Positions 46,519 through 54,422 of a stretch of 64,000 nt of DNA are shown here, one piece after another; position 1 is the first letter of the stretch, and each line of letters begins with the position of its first letter. The notes below the pieces were generated by a model. The model searched no databases and had not been told where the DNA came from. It worked only from the letters and a program-made list of their open reading frames with translations. The stretch is from RYN-133 sp036497285 (GTDB lineage Bacteria > Actinomycetota > Actinomycetes > Mycobacteriales > Jatrophihabitantaceae): positions 31,696-95,695 of the forward strand of contig DASXJR010000020.1 of assembly GCA_036497285.1 (NCBI GenBank). Reading direction: 5' to 3'. Position numbers and translations under genes: made by a program.

Positions 46519-47175
46519 CTAGTCCCTGCCGTTGCCGGTCAGCGAGAGGAACAGCAGGAAGACGTTGAGAATGTCGAGGAAGATCGAAGCGGCGAGCAGG
46601 GGCGCTGCTCGGATGTCCTGCGTCCGGCGCAGGCGCTGGAAGTCGTAGGCCGTCAGTCCCGCGAAGATGACCAGTCCGAGGACGGCGTAGATGATGTCGA
46701 AATTCGGTATCTGAACGAATATGGCGATCACGCCGACGACGATGAGCGCAACCAATGCCCACGTCAGTGCGCGGGCCAACTTCGACAAGTCGCGCCGGGT
46801 GGCGTACCCGGCGGTGCCGAACCCCAGCACGAACAAGCCGGTGGCCCCGCCCGCCTGCCACAGCGCCTGCGGGTCGGCACTGGCGTAATAGACGATGGTC
46901 GGAGCGACACCGGCACCGATGAGAAAGCCGAAAGCGAGCAACAGCCCGACGGCACCCTGCTGCGAGCGCTGCGCCACGAACGACATACCGAAGAGGGCGG
47001 CGATCGCGGCAATGAGGAAGATCCAGCCCCACATCGGCGCCACATTGCGGGCAGCGTAGGTCCCCAGCGCGAAGGCGCCCGCGGTGAGAGCGACCAATCC
47101 CATCGTCTGGGCGAACAGGGTGCTGGATTCGTCGCGGGTCAGCGGGCGGCCGACGCTAGCAGCGTTCGATGCCAT
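46519..47175 (-). CDS. Bax inhibitor-1/YccA-family membrane protein
   Basis: ATG 47175, with GAGGAGGGCGAG just upstream; 218 residues. Seven hydrophobic segments and the C-terminal IYAVLGLVIFAGLTAYDFQRLRR fit the BI-1 family (calcium/proton leak channels, stress tolerance). Its promoter shares 37 of 49 bases with that of the next glyoxalase gene. Confidence 0.92.
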   Translation of the reverse strand: MASNAASVGRPLTRDESSTLFAQTMGLVALTAGAFALGTYAARNVAPMWGWIFLIAAIAALFGMSFVAQRSQQGAVGLLLAFGFLIGAGVAPTIVYYASADPQALWQAGGATGLFVLGFGTAGYATRRDLSKLARALTWALVALIVVGVIAIFVQIPNFDIIYAVLGLVIFAGLTAYDFQRLRRTQDIRAAPLLAASIFLDILNVFLLFLSLTGNGRD

Positions 47176-47239
47176 CTCGCCCTCCTCGATCGAGGTTCCT
47201 GCGTCACCACAACGATGCGCCACACGGCCGCATGTCGCG

Positions 47240-47256
47240 CCCGTAGAAACCCCTGG
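47240..47256. promoter_or_regulatory. CCAGGG-type element upstream of BI-1 gene
   Basis: In gene direction: CCAGGGGTTTCTACGGG, 65-81 bases before the start. The right arm is degenerate. It lies in the 49-bp stretch shared with 47773-47821. Confidence 0.4.
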
Positions 47257-47276
47257 GCCCACCCGAGGATGTCGCG

Positions 47277-47726
47277 CTACTGCTCCGGTTCGCGACCGGG
47301 CAGACGCTTGGTGACCTCCTGGAGCGTCCAACCGTTGCCGTCCGGGTCCTCGAACGAGGCGTAGGAGTTGTAGCTGGCGCGGTCCGGGTCAGGGCCGGGA
47401 AGGCGGGCCTGCCGGAAGAACGGGCTGCCGGGGCCGTGGTAGACCTCGGTGACCTCGACGCCTCGCTTGACCATTTCTTCCCGGGTGGCCACGATGTCCT
47501 CGGTCACCAGTTCCAAGTGGTGCATGGAACCTGGTGTGCCTTGCGGAATGCCGCGGCCGAAGGCGATCGAGGCGTACCCGGCACCGGTCGGCGTCAGCTG
47601 CACCACCCGGAACTCGTCGCGGTCGATGTCCGCGTCGACGCGCCAGCCGAGCCGCTCATGGTAGAACTCCATCGCCTTGTCGACGTCAGACACCGGGATG
47701 CTGACGACTTCGAGATTCACGTTCAT
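47277..47726 (-). CDS. VOC/glyoxalase-family protein
   Basis: ATG 47726 has GAGGAG seven bases upstream; 149 residues. VSIPVSDVDKAMEFYHERLGWRVDADI and SFEDPDGNGWTLQEVTKRLPGR are VOC motifs; the ending with LPGR is the same as in the glyoxalase at 53128, suggesting paralogues. Substrate unknown. Confidence 0.9.
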   Translation of the reverse strand: MNVNLEVVSIPVSDVDKAMEFYHERLGWRVDADIDRDEFRVVQLTPTGAGYASIAFGRGIPQGTPGSMHHLELVTEDIVATREEMVKRGVEVTEVYHGPGSPFFRQARLPGPDPDRASYNSYASFEDPDGNGWTLQEVTKRLPGREPEQ

Positions 47727-47800
47727 GCCCGCACTCCTCATCCGGTCGTGGGCGCGTGTGCGCCTTGACCCGACGATGCCGCGCACGGCCGCCCCTCGCG

Positions 47801-47817
47801 CCCGTGAACTACCCTGG
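47801..47817. promoter_or_regulatory. CCAGGG-type element upstream of glyoxalase gene
   Basis: In gene direction: CCAGGGTAGTTCACGGG, 75-91 bases before the start; right arm degenerate as at 47240. Confidence 0.4.
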
Positions 47818-47866
47818 CCCCGAATCGCTTGCCGCTTGTCCGTGCCGACTGTGCCGACTGTGCCGA

Positions 47867-49786
47867 TCAGTTCCTGTGCTCGACCCGTTGCGGCGGAGCA
47901 GCTGTTTTGCCCGCGCGGAGCTGCGCTCGCGCGGTACCGATCGCGGCCTGCAGCGACTGCTCGTCATAGGCGCCGTAGTGGCGCAGCCCGTTGATGAAGA
48001 AGGTCGGCGTACCCGTGGCGCCGCTGATGTCGGCCGACTCGACGTCTTGAGCGACACGGGTGCGGTGAACGTGCCGGCCCAGATCGTCGCGGAACTGCTC
48101 CAAGTCAAGTCCGAGCTCGTCGGCGTACTGGACGAGATCCTCGGGCTCGAGCCGATCCTGGTGGTCGAGCAACCGGTCGTGCATCTCCCAGAATTTGCCC
48201 TGCGCGGCAGCAGCCTCCGCCGCCTCCGCGGCAAGTTGCGCGGCCGGGTGGACGTCGGTCAGTGGCAAGTGCCGCCAGACGAAGCGCAGGTCGGTGTCCG
48301 CGAGCAGCGCGCGGGCGACAGGCTCGGCCTGCCCGCAGTAGGGGCATTCGAAATCACCGAACTCGATCACGGTGATCGAGGCGCTTGCGTGCCCGCGGAT
48401 GTGGTCACGTTCGGCGTTCACTTCGGGGATCAGGTCTTGGATCAGTCGCACGTCACCGACAAGCGCGCGTGCCCGTCGTTGCGCGGGCAGGAGCGTGGTC
48501 AAGCGGTAGACGAGCCACGTCGACACCGCGGCGAGCAGTCCGGCGCTGAGCACTCCGAGCTTCGCTTCAGCGAGTTCGGTGCCGGAGAACGCCCGGTCGG
48601 CGATCAAGATCGCGACGGTGAACCCGATGCCAGCGATGGTGCCGCTGCCGAGGACGGCGGCCCAGCCGACGGGCGGTCGGATGCGCCCCTTGCTCAACCG
48701 CGTGACAAGCCAGGAACTCGACACAACGGCAACCGGCTTGCCGATGACGTAGCCGATCACAATGCCCAGCGTGATCGGAGTCGTGTAGGCGTGGCGGAGG
48801 AAGCCCGCATTGAGTTCGATGCCTGCGTTGGCGAGCGCGAACAGCGGGACGATCAGGTAGCTGGTCCACGGATGCAACAGGGTCTGCAGACGTTCGTTCG
48901 GGGACAGTGTCGAGGCGATCCCGACGCGGGCCGAGCGTGCGAGCTCGGAGGTGGGCTGCTCGCGGAACAGCTTCACCAGCAACGTCGCCGTCTCGAGGTC
49001 TTGTCGATCGGGTGTGTAAGCCGACGCGGACAGCCCGATGGCCAGGCCGGTCACGATCGGATCGACGCCGCTGGCCAGCAACGCCGCCCACATCGAAAAA
49101 GCAAGCGCGACATACAGCGCGCGCGAGTGGATTCCGCGCCGGGCCGCTGTGAGAAGAACGACGAAGATCGCCGCCGCGATCACGAGATGCAGTGCATCGA
49201 TGTGCTTGCTGTAGGCGACCGCAATCACAACCAGTGCGGCGAGGTCGTCGACGACGAAGATCGTCAGAAGGAATACCCGAGCGCGGTCGGGAACGTCACG
49301 CCCGAGCACGGCGAGGAGCCCGAGCGCGAGGGCGGTGTCGCTCGACATCGCAACGCCCCACCCGTGCGCGCTGGACTGCCCGGAAGTTGCGGCGAGATAG
49401 ATGGCTACGGGGATGATCATGCCGACGAGGCCGGCCACGAGCGGCAGCACGAATCGGCGTCGCTCGCGCAGGTCACCGAGGTCGAACTCGCGGCGCGCCT
49501 CAAGTCCGACCACGAGGAAGAACAGCGTCATCAACCCGCTGTTGATCCACGTCCGCAGGTCGCGGGCCAGGTGCGCGCCGTCAAGTCGGATGGAGAAAAT
49601 CGTCCGCCACACGCGCTCGTAACTGCCGATGTCGACGTTCGCCCAGATGATCGCCGCGACCACAGCGGCCAGCAGTAGCCCTGCACTGCCGGATTCGGTG
49701 CGCAGGAACGAGCGGAGCGGCGCTGCCCGGTCGCGCGCCCATGCTGTCCGTCCGCGCCACAACCCGGGCGGGGAATCAGCCAACAT
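47867..49786 (-). CDS. NhaA Na+/H+ antiporter fused to a DsbA-like thioredoxin domain
   Basis: 639 residues. Residues about 20-420 are NhaA: WINSGLMTLFFLVVGLEARREF, MSSDTALALGLLAVLG, TIFVVDDLAALVVIAVAYS (the twin Asp of the ion site) and GIGFTVAILIADRAF. Residues about 450-630 are a DsbA/thioredoxin domain with CPYC in FGDFECPYCGQAEP and cis-Pro TGTPTFFING. The fusion occurs in several actinobacteria; the redox domain probably regulates or partners the antiporter, unproven. Confidence 0.93.
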   Translation of the reverse strand: MLADSPPGLWRGRTAWARDRAAPLRSFLRTESGSAGLLLAAVVAAIIWANVDIGSYERVWRTIFSIRLDGAHLARDLRTWINSGLMTLFFLVVGLEARREFDLGDLRERRRFVLPLVAGLVGMIIPVAIYLAATSGQSSAHGWGVAMSSDTALALGLLAVLGRDVPDRARVFLLTIFVVDDLAALVVIAVAYSKHIDALHLVIAAAIFVVLLTAARRGIHSRALYVALAFSMWAALLASGVDPIVTGLAIGLSASAYTPDRQDLETATLLVKLFREQPTSELARSARVGIASTLSPNERLQTLLHPWTSYLIVPLFALANAGIELNAGFLRHAYTTPITLGIVIGYVIGKPVAVVSSSWLVTRLSKGRIRPPVGWAAVLGSGTIAGIGFTVAILIADRAFSGTELAEAKLGVLSAGLLAAVSTWLVYRLTTLLPAQRRARALVGDVRLIQDLIPEVNAERDHIRGHASASITVIEFGDFECPYCGQAEPVARALLADTDLRFVWRHLPLTDVHPAAQLAAEAAEAAAAQGKFWEMHDRLLDHQDRLEPEDLVQYADELGLDLEQFRDDLGRHVHRTRVAQDVESADISGATGTPTFFINGLRHYGAYDEQSLQAAIGTARAQLRAGKTAAPPQRVEHRN

Positions 49787-49804
49787 GTGCTCCGATCAGT
49801 GCTC

Positions 49805-50635
49805 TCAGCCGTGGGCGTCAGGCGCTTCGATGTCGTCGTAGATCCGGGCGGCGGCAATCAGTCCGTCCGCGCTTCGTTTATAGACCCCGATTCCGGCTTG
49901 TGGTGGCAGCCGGTGGCCGCCCCAATACGCGCAGCTGTATTCAACCGCGCAGCACAAACCGTCATCGGTCACCGCGCACGGTGTCAGACCGATCCCGCCG
50001 CCCGTGCTGAAGCACTGTGTGAAGAACTGGCGTAGTTGGTCGGCGCCACGATGCGTGCGCGGCGCTCCGGTTGATTCTCGGTAGTAGCCGTCCGGCGCGA
50101 AAGTGCTGACGGCGGCGTCGACGTCACCTGCGTCGAGTGCCGCGTGGTAACGGCCGACGACATCACCGGGCGCCGTCGATCCCGGATCGAGGATGGGGGG
50201 TCTCATATGCCGCCGTCCGTCGATCGGCTCCAGGCTGCAATAGGTACGGAAGTCGACCGACAGATCGTCCTTCGACTCGGCCACGACGGCCACCGGCCAT
50301 TCCAACTGCCCGCCGCCGTCGCTCAGGTGCACCAGCAGTTCCACCACCGCGCGCCCCGGCACGCGCATCGACGCGACGGTCTCGACGCGAGCTCCATGCT
50401 CGGCCAGCCGGGACTTGCTGTCGGCGACGAACTTTTGCAACTTTCTGTGCCCGCGGACCTCTCCGGCTCGGGGGTCGTACACAACCACATGGCCGGGCCA
50501 CGCTGCCTCCAAGGGCCGGCTCGTGCCGTCGGTAAGCGCGCGCACGTACTGCGCGACAGGGTCCGTCCGCCCTTCGTCGCGCGATTCCATGCGGGCCAAT
50601 TCGGTTGCACTGAGGAAGTCCGGGAACCACGGCAT
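49805..50635 (-). CDS. Tandem SnoaL/NTF2-like protein
   Basis: The ATG at 50635 with GAGGGAGGG upstream is preferred; 276 residues. Two NTF2-like units appear in sequence: residues 20-140 (YVRALTDGTSRPLEAAWPGHVVVYDP) and 155-270 (GRYHAALDAGDVDAAVSTFAPDGYYRE, then HRGADQLRQFF). Such folds hold polyketide cyclases, isomerases or dehydratases. Substrate not evident. Confidence 0.82.
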   Translation of the reverse strand: MPWFPDFLSATELARMESRDEGRTDPVAQYVRALTDGTSRPLEAAWPGHVVVYDPRAGEVRGHRKLQKFVADSKSRLAEHGARVETVASMRVPGRAVVELLVHLSDGGGQLEWPVAVVAESKDDLSVDFRTYCSLEPIDGRRHMRPPILDPGSTAPGDVVGRYHAALDAGDVDAAVSTFAPDGYYRESTGAPRTHRGADQLRQFFTQCFSTGGGIGLTPCAVTDDGLCCAVEYSCAYWGGHRLPPQAGIGVYKRSADGLIAAARIYDDIEAPDAHG

Positions 50636-50761
50636 CTCAAGCCCTCCCTCGCCCCGACCGAAACATGTCAGAGGATGAACGTCTCGCGGTCCACGGCCGG
50701 CCGCAAGTAACCGGCTGATGTCCGGCAAGCCGGTACACATACCGTCGAGGAGCGTGGAGGT

Positions 50762-51538
50762 TCACCCGTCCGCGCGCTCGGCGACGCGGGCGCGCCACAC
50801 CTCCTCGACCGGCCAGCGCCGCGCCCATGCGGGCGGGATCTCCATCGGCGTGCGGGTCTCGTTCTCGGCGGCATAGAGCTCGATCAGGTCGAGGATCTCG
50901 AAGCCGCTGCGGCGCAGCAGCCGGATCCAGTCGCCGGGGGACAGATGGAACTCGACGGTCGCGTCGCCGGGAAAGCTCACGCGGTGCATCCCACGCAGCG
51001 GACGCTGCAGCGTCGGCGACACCGGCTCGGTGTCGTCATCGGGCGCGCACAGAATCAGCAACGTGCTGTTGTCGAGAAAGATCAACTCCCCGCCCGGGCG
51101 CAGGATGCGTGCCGCCTCCGGGATCCACAGGTTGGGATCTGCCCAAATTGCTGCGCCGTACTCGCTGATCACCAGATCCACGGACCCGCTGGCGAGCGGC
51201 ACGTGCTCGCCGGCAGCCTGGACGACCGGAAACCGCAGTCCGGTCTCGTCCTGCATGCGCGCGGCGATGCGCAGCTGGCTCGGTGTCGGGTCGATGCCGA
51301 CCGGTAGCGCCCGGGCGCGGAGCAGCCAGGCCGACACGTATCCGGTGCCGCATCCGAGCTCGGCGACACGTAAGCCGGCCACATGTTCCGGTAGCACTCG
51401 AGCCACCGACTCGGGAACGTCGTAGACGCCCCACGACGGCTCCGCATCTGCCCACCGCCGGCGGGCCAGATCGAGTTCGCCGGCCGTGCGCGACTTCCAG
51501 TAGCCGACGTTCGCGGCGAGATGCGGAAGGCGACTCAT
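50762..51538 (-). CDS. Class I SAM-dependent methyltransferase
   Basis: 258 residues. SAM motif VAELGCGTGYVSAWLL, then GIDPTPSQLRIA, acidic motif VISEYGAAIWADP and post-motif ILRPGGELIFLDNS. Small-molecule methyltransferase; target unknown. Confidence 0.9.
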   Translation of the reverse strand: MSRLPHLAANVGYWKSRTAGELDLARRRWADAEPSWGVYDVPESVARVLPEHVAGLRVAELGCGTGYVSAWLLRARALPVGIDPTPSQLRIAARMQDETGLRFPVVQAAGEHVPLASGSVDLVISEYGAAIWADPNLWIPEAARILRPGGELIFLDNSTLLILCAPDDDTEPVSPTLQRPLRGMHRVSFPGDATVEFHLSPGDWIRLLRRSGFEILDLIELYAAENETRTPMEIPPAWARRWPVEEVWRARVAERADG

Positions 51539-51564
51539 ACCGCAGGAGGTTATGTTCGATCAGT

Positions 51565-52947
51565 TCAGCTCACCAGCGTCGGTTCGGCGGCGCTCGTCTT
51601 CGCCACCACGATTTGTTTGTCCAGGTCGCGCAGCGCCTGCAGAAGTGCTTCCGAGAAGGTCGGGAACGGCTGGATCACATCGAGCAGCATCGGGATCGGT
51701 ACGCGGGCCCGGATCGCCAACGTCGCCTGCTGCAGCCATTCGCCCGCCTCCGGTCCGACCGCGTACGCACCAGTCAGCCGCTCGCCGTCCGAGACGAGGG
51801 TCAGGAACCCCGGCGTTGTGTCGTAGGCGCGTGTGAACGTCTCGGTACGCGGGAGGCTGGACAGTTGCACCGTCGCCGTGAGTCGGCCGTCGGGCTCGCC
51901 GACCGAGGCGGCTTGCGGGTCGCAGAACACGACTCTGGGGACGGCCTCGTAATTGGCGCGTCGGGGCCGGCCGAGGATGTTGTCCGCGACCACTCGTCCC
52001 TGGTATTCCCCGACGTGGGTGAGCTGCCACAGGCCGGTGACGTCGCCGATCGCCCACAGCCCGTCCCCGGCGGACATCCGGTCGTCGACGGATATGCCGT
52101 GTGGGGTCGCCTCGATGCCAACGGTCTCGAGTCCGATCCCGTCCACCCGCGGACGACGTCCGGTCGCGACCAGCAGCCGGTCACCGCGGACCTCGCCGCC
52201 GTCGGCGAACCCGAGCACGTACTCCCCGTCCTCGGCCTCCGCCCGCGTCACCTCGACCCCGAGCCGCAGCTCGACACCGTCCGCAGCCAGCCCCGCTCCG
52301 ACCGCCTCGCCGAGCGATCGCGGCTCGCGAGGTAGCACGTGCTCGCCGTGGTCGACGAGCACCACCGAGCCTCCCATCCGCGCAATCGCCTGGCCCATCT
52401 CGACACCGACCGCCCCGGCGCCCAGACCGATCAGCCGCCGCGGGATCTCGGTGACCGCGGTGACCTCGCGGTTGGTCCACACACCGGGCAACCCACGTAG
52501 GCCGGGAACGGGTGGGATCGCTGCGTCGGCGCCGGTGGCGATCACGATGTGCCGCGCGGTGTAGGTGGCGTCGTCGACGGCGACCGTGTGCGGCCCGGCG
52601 AGTCGCCCTTGCCCGCGCAGGACGTCGATATCGGCTTCGCGCGCCCACGCCTTCCCGCTTGTGTCGGTGTAGTTGGAGACCATGTAGTTGCGCCAGCCGA
52701 GTGCCGCCTCGGTGTCGAGCGAACCGGTGATCGCTTCGTCGGCCCCGGGCACGGTGCGCACCGCGGCCAATGCTTCGCCCGGTCGTAGCAGCGTCTTGGA
52801 CGGGATGCAGCCCCAGTACGAGCAGGTGCCTCCGAGCAGTTCACGCTCCACGACGGCCACGTGCAGCCCGCCCCCGGCCAAAGCGGCGGCGCAGTGCTCC
52901 CCGGGCGCACCGGCCCCGAGGACGAGAACGTCGTAGTCGTGGTCCAT
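51565..52947 (-). CDS. FAD-dependent pyridine nucleotide-disulfide oxidoreductase (Lpd/mercuric-reductase-like)
   Basis: 460 residues. FAD motif VLGAGAPGEHCAAALAG and redox disulfide Cys42-x4-Cys47 in GGTCSYWGCIPSK, where classical members have CLNVGC. NAD site IGLGAGAVGVEMGQAIARMG and dimerisation domain after ATVQLSSLPRTE follow. The family His-Glu pair at the C-terminus is not evident, so it is probably a merA/FAD-reductase-like member, not a true dihydrolipoamide dehydrogenase. Confidence 0.9.
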   Translation of the reverse strand: MDHDYDVLVLGAGAPGEHCAAALAGGGLHVAVVERELLGGTCSYWGCIPSKTLLRPGEALAAVRTVPGADEAITGSLDTEAALGWRNYMVSNYTDTSGKAWAREADIDVLRGQGRLAGPHTVAVDDATYTARHIVIATGADAAIPPVPGLRGLPGVWTNREVTAVTEIPRRLIGLGAGAVGVEMGQAIARMGGSVVLVDHGEHVLPREPRSLGEAVGAGLAADGVELRLGVEVTRAEAEDGEYVLGFADGGEVRGDRLLVATGRRPRVDGIGLETVGIEATPHGISVDDRMSAGDGLWAIGDVTGLWQLTHVGEYQGRVVADNILGRPRRANYEAVPRVVFCDPQAASVGEPDGRLTATVQLSSLPRTETFTRAYDTTPGFLTLVSDGERLTGAYAVGPEAGEWLQQATLAIRARVPIPMLLDVIQPFPTFSEALLQALRDLDKQIVVAKTSAAEPTLVS

Positions 52948-53027
52948 CGCTCACTCCCTGGTCTCGCGGATGCGACCTCGCGCGGATGCAGCCGCCACCA
53001 CCCTCCTCGATCGGTTGCTGCCTCGCG

Positions 53028-53044
53028 CCAGGGAACCACCCTGG
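53028..53044. promoter_or_regulatory. Perfect CCAGGG-N5-CCCTGG palindrome
   Basis: CCAGGGAACCACCCTGG in the 180-bp divergent gap, 81-97 bases before the reductase start and 84-100 before the glyoxalase start. One of the two perfect copies. Confidence 0.65.
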
Positions 53045-53127
53045 TCGGCCCGTGGGTTGTACCGGCGCGAGGCAGACCTTGGCCGGCGCAGAGTTCGTCC
53101 ATAGACAGCCGCCGACCGGAGGTTTCG

Positions 53128-53832
53128 ATGACCACGACCACGCAAGACACCGGCACCAGAGCGACCGAGGATTCCGTGCGGATCTCGATTCCGATGCGGT
53201 TCGAGGTGACCACGCTTCCGGTGGCCGATGTCGACCGCGCCAAGGCGTTCTATGTCGGCCTCGGGTGGCATCTCGAAGCCGACATCAAGTTCGACCAGAA
53301 AACCCGCGTCGTTCAGATCACCCCTACCGGCTCGCCGGCCTCCATCCAGTTCGGCACCGGCGGCACCACGATGACGCCGGGTGTCGGGGCGCTGCAGAAC
53401 CTCTATCTGGCGGTCGACGACATTGAGGCGGCTCGTAAGGACCTGCGCGGGCACGGTGCCGAGGTCAGCGAGATCTGGCATCGCGAGCCCGGCAACCTCC
53501 ACGCGACCGGAGCCGACCCGAAGCGCAGTTCGTACAACAGCTTCGCGACGTTCGCAGACCCGGACGGCAACACCTGGCTACTGCAGGAGCTCACCGCACG
53601 GCTGCCCGGACGGGTGCAACTGTTGGACGTGCCGGACCTGGCCGAGCGCTTGCACGAGACGTCCCTGCGGCACGGTGAGTTCGAGGCAGTGGCCCCGCCG
53701 CACAACTGGTGGGACTGGTACGCCGCCTACATGGACGCCCGGGATCGCGGAGCCGAACCGGACGAGGCCTCGGGACTCGCCTACGACTACATGGCCAAGG
53801 TCAAAGGCATCGTCATCAAGACCGACAAATAG
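53128..53832 (+). CDS. VOC/glyoxalase-family protein with C-terminal extension
   Basis: The ATG at 53128 with GGAGG upstream gives 234 residues. VOC unit from residue 22 (PMRFEVTTLPVADVDRAKAFYVGLGWHLEADI ... TFADPDGNTWLLQELTARLPGR), then about 80 extra residues (HNWWDWYAAYMDARDRGAEPDEAS) that look helical. Paralogue of the 47277 glyoxalase. Confidence 0.88.
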   Translation: MTTTTQDTGTRATEDSVRISIPMRFEVTTLPVADVDRAKAFYVGLGWHLEADIKFDQKTRVVQITPTGSPASIQFGTGGTTMTPGVGALQNLYLAVDDIEAARKDLRGHGAEVSEIWHREPGNLHATGADPKRSSYNSFATFADPDGNTWLLQELTARLPGRVQLLDVPDLAERLHETSLRHGEFEAVAPPHNWWDWYAAYMDARDRGAEPDEASGLAYDYMAKVKGIVIKTDK

Positions 53833-53854
53833 CACGAACATCGAGGAGCGCGTA

Positions 53855-54313
53855 ATGCCCACCATCCACATGCATGAGACGACCACCGCGACACCTGATC
53901 AGTTCGTGGCCGCGCTCACCGACTTCGGACCGGGTCGGGAGAAGGTGTTCGGGAACAGCGCCGACGGCTACCTCAAGGTGCATTCGCAGTCCGCGGACCA
54001 TGCTGACGTGACCGAGGGTTCGGGCGGCGTCTGGGAGCGGCTGCAGTACGACTGGTCCGACCCGCGGCACGTCGTCCTGGTCACGACCGACTCCAACGCG
54101 TGGGGCGGCTCGTCCGGATACCACTACAACCTCACCGCGAAGCAGGACGGCATCACCGACATCGACGCCGTCGTGGTGCGTGACGGCAAGGGTCTAAAGG
54201 GCCACTTCCTCAGCTTTGTATTCAAGACGGTCGGCAGAGGTGTCCTACCGAAGGCGTTCGACAAGACGGTGCGGGCGATCGAGGCCGAGAACAACCTGCC
54301 CGAACCGGCGTAG
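53855..54313 (+). CDS. Small SRPBCC-like protein
   Basis: ATG 53855 with GAGGAG upstream; 152 residues. IHMHETTTATPDQFVAALTDFGPGREKVFG begins like a polyketide-cyclase/SRPBCC sheet; FLSFVFKTVGRGVLPKAFDKTVRAIEAEN forms the long C-terminal helix. Follows the glyoxalase by 22 bases. Confidence 0.75.
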   Translation: MPTIHMHETTTATPDQFVAALTDFGPGREKVFGNSADGYLKVHSQSADHADVTEGSGGVWERLQYDWSDPRHVVLVTTDSNAWGGSSGYHYNLTAKQDGITDIDAVVVRDGKGLKGHFLSFVFKTVGRGVLPKAFDKTVRAIEAENNLPEPA

Positions 54314-54320
54314 CGGCGAA

Positions 54321-54337
54321 TTAGGGTTTTTCCCTGG
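54321..54337. promoter_or_regulatory. TTAGGG-N5-CCCTGG element upstream of LuxR-AAA gene
   Basis: TTAGGGTTTTTCCCTGG, 86-102 bases before the regulator start; the same 17-bp element with two changes in the left arm. Suggests autoregulation. Confidence 0.55.
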
Positions 54338-54422
54338 TCCCCGGCGGGCGGTGGTCGGCAACGATGACTCTGGTGAAGACGCACCGGGTCGCGTTGCCCG
54401 ACTACGAGGGAGGCGTCCGCGC

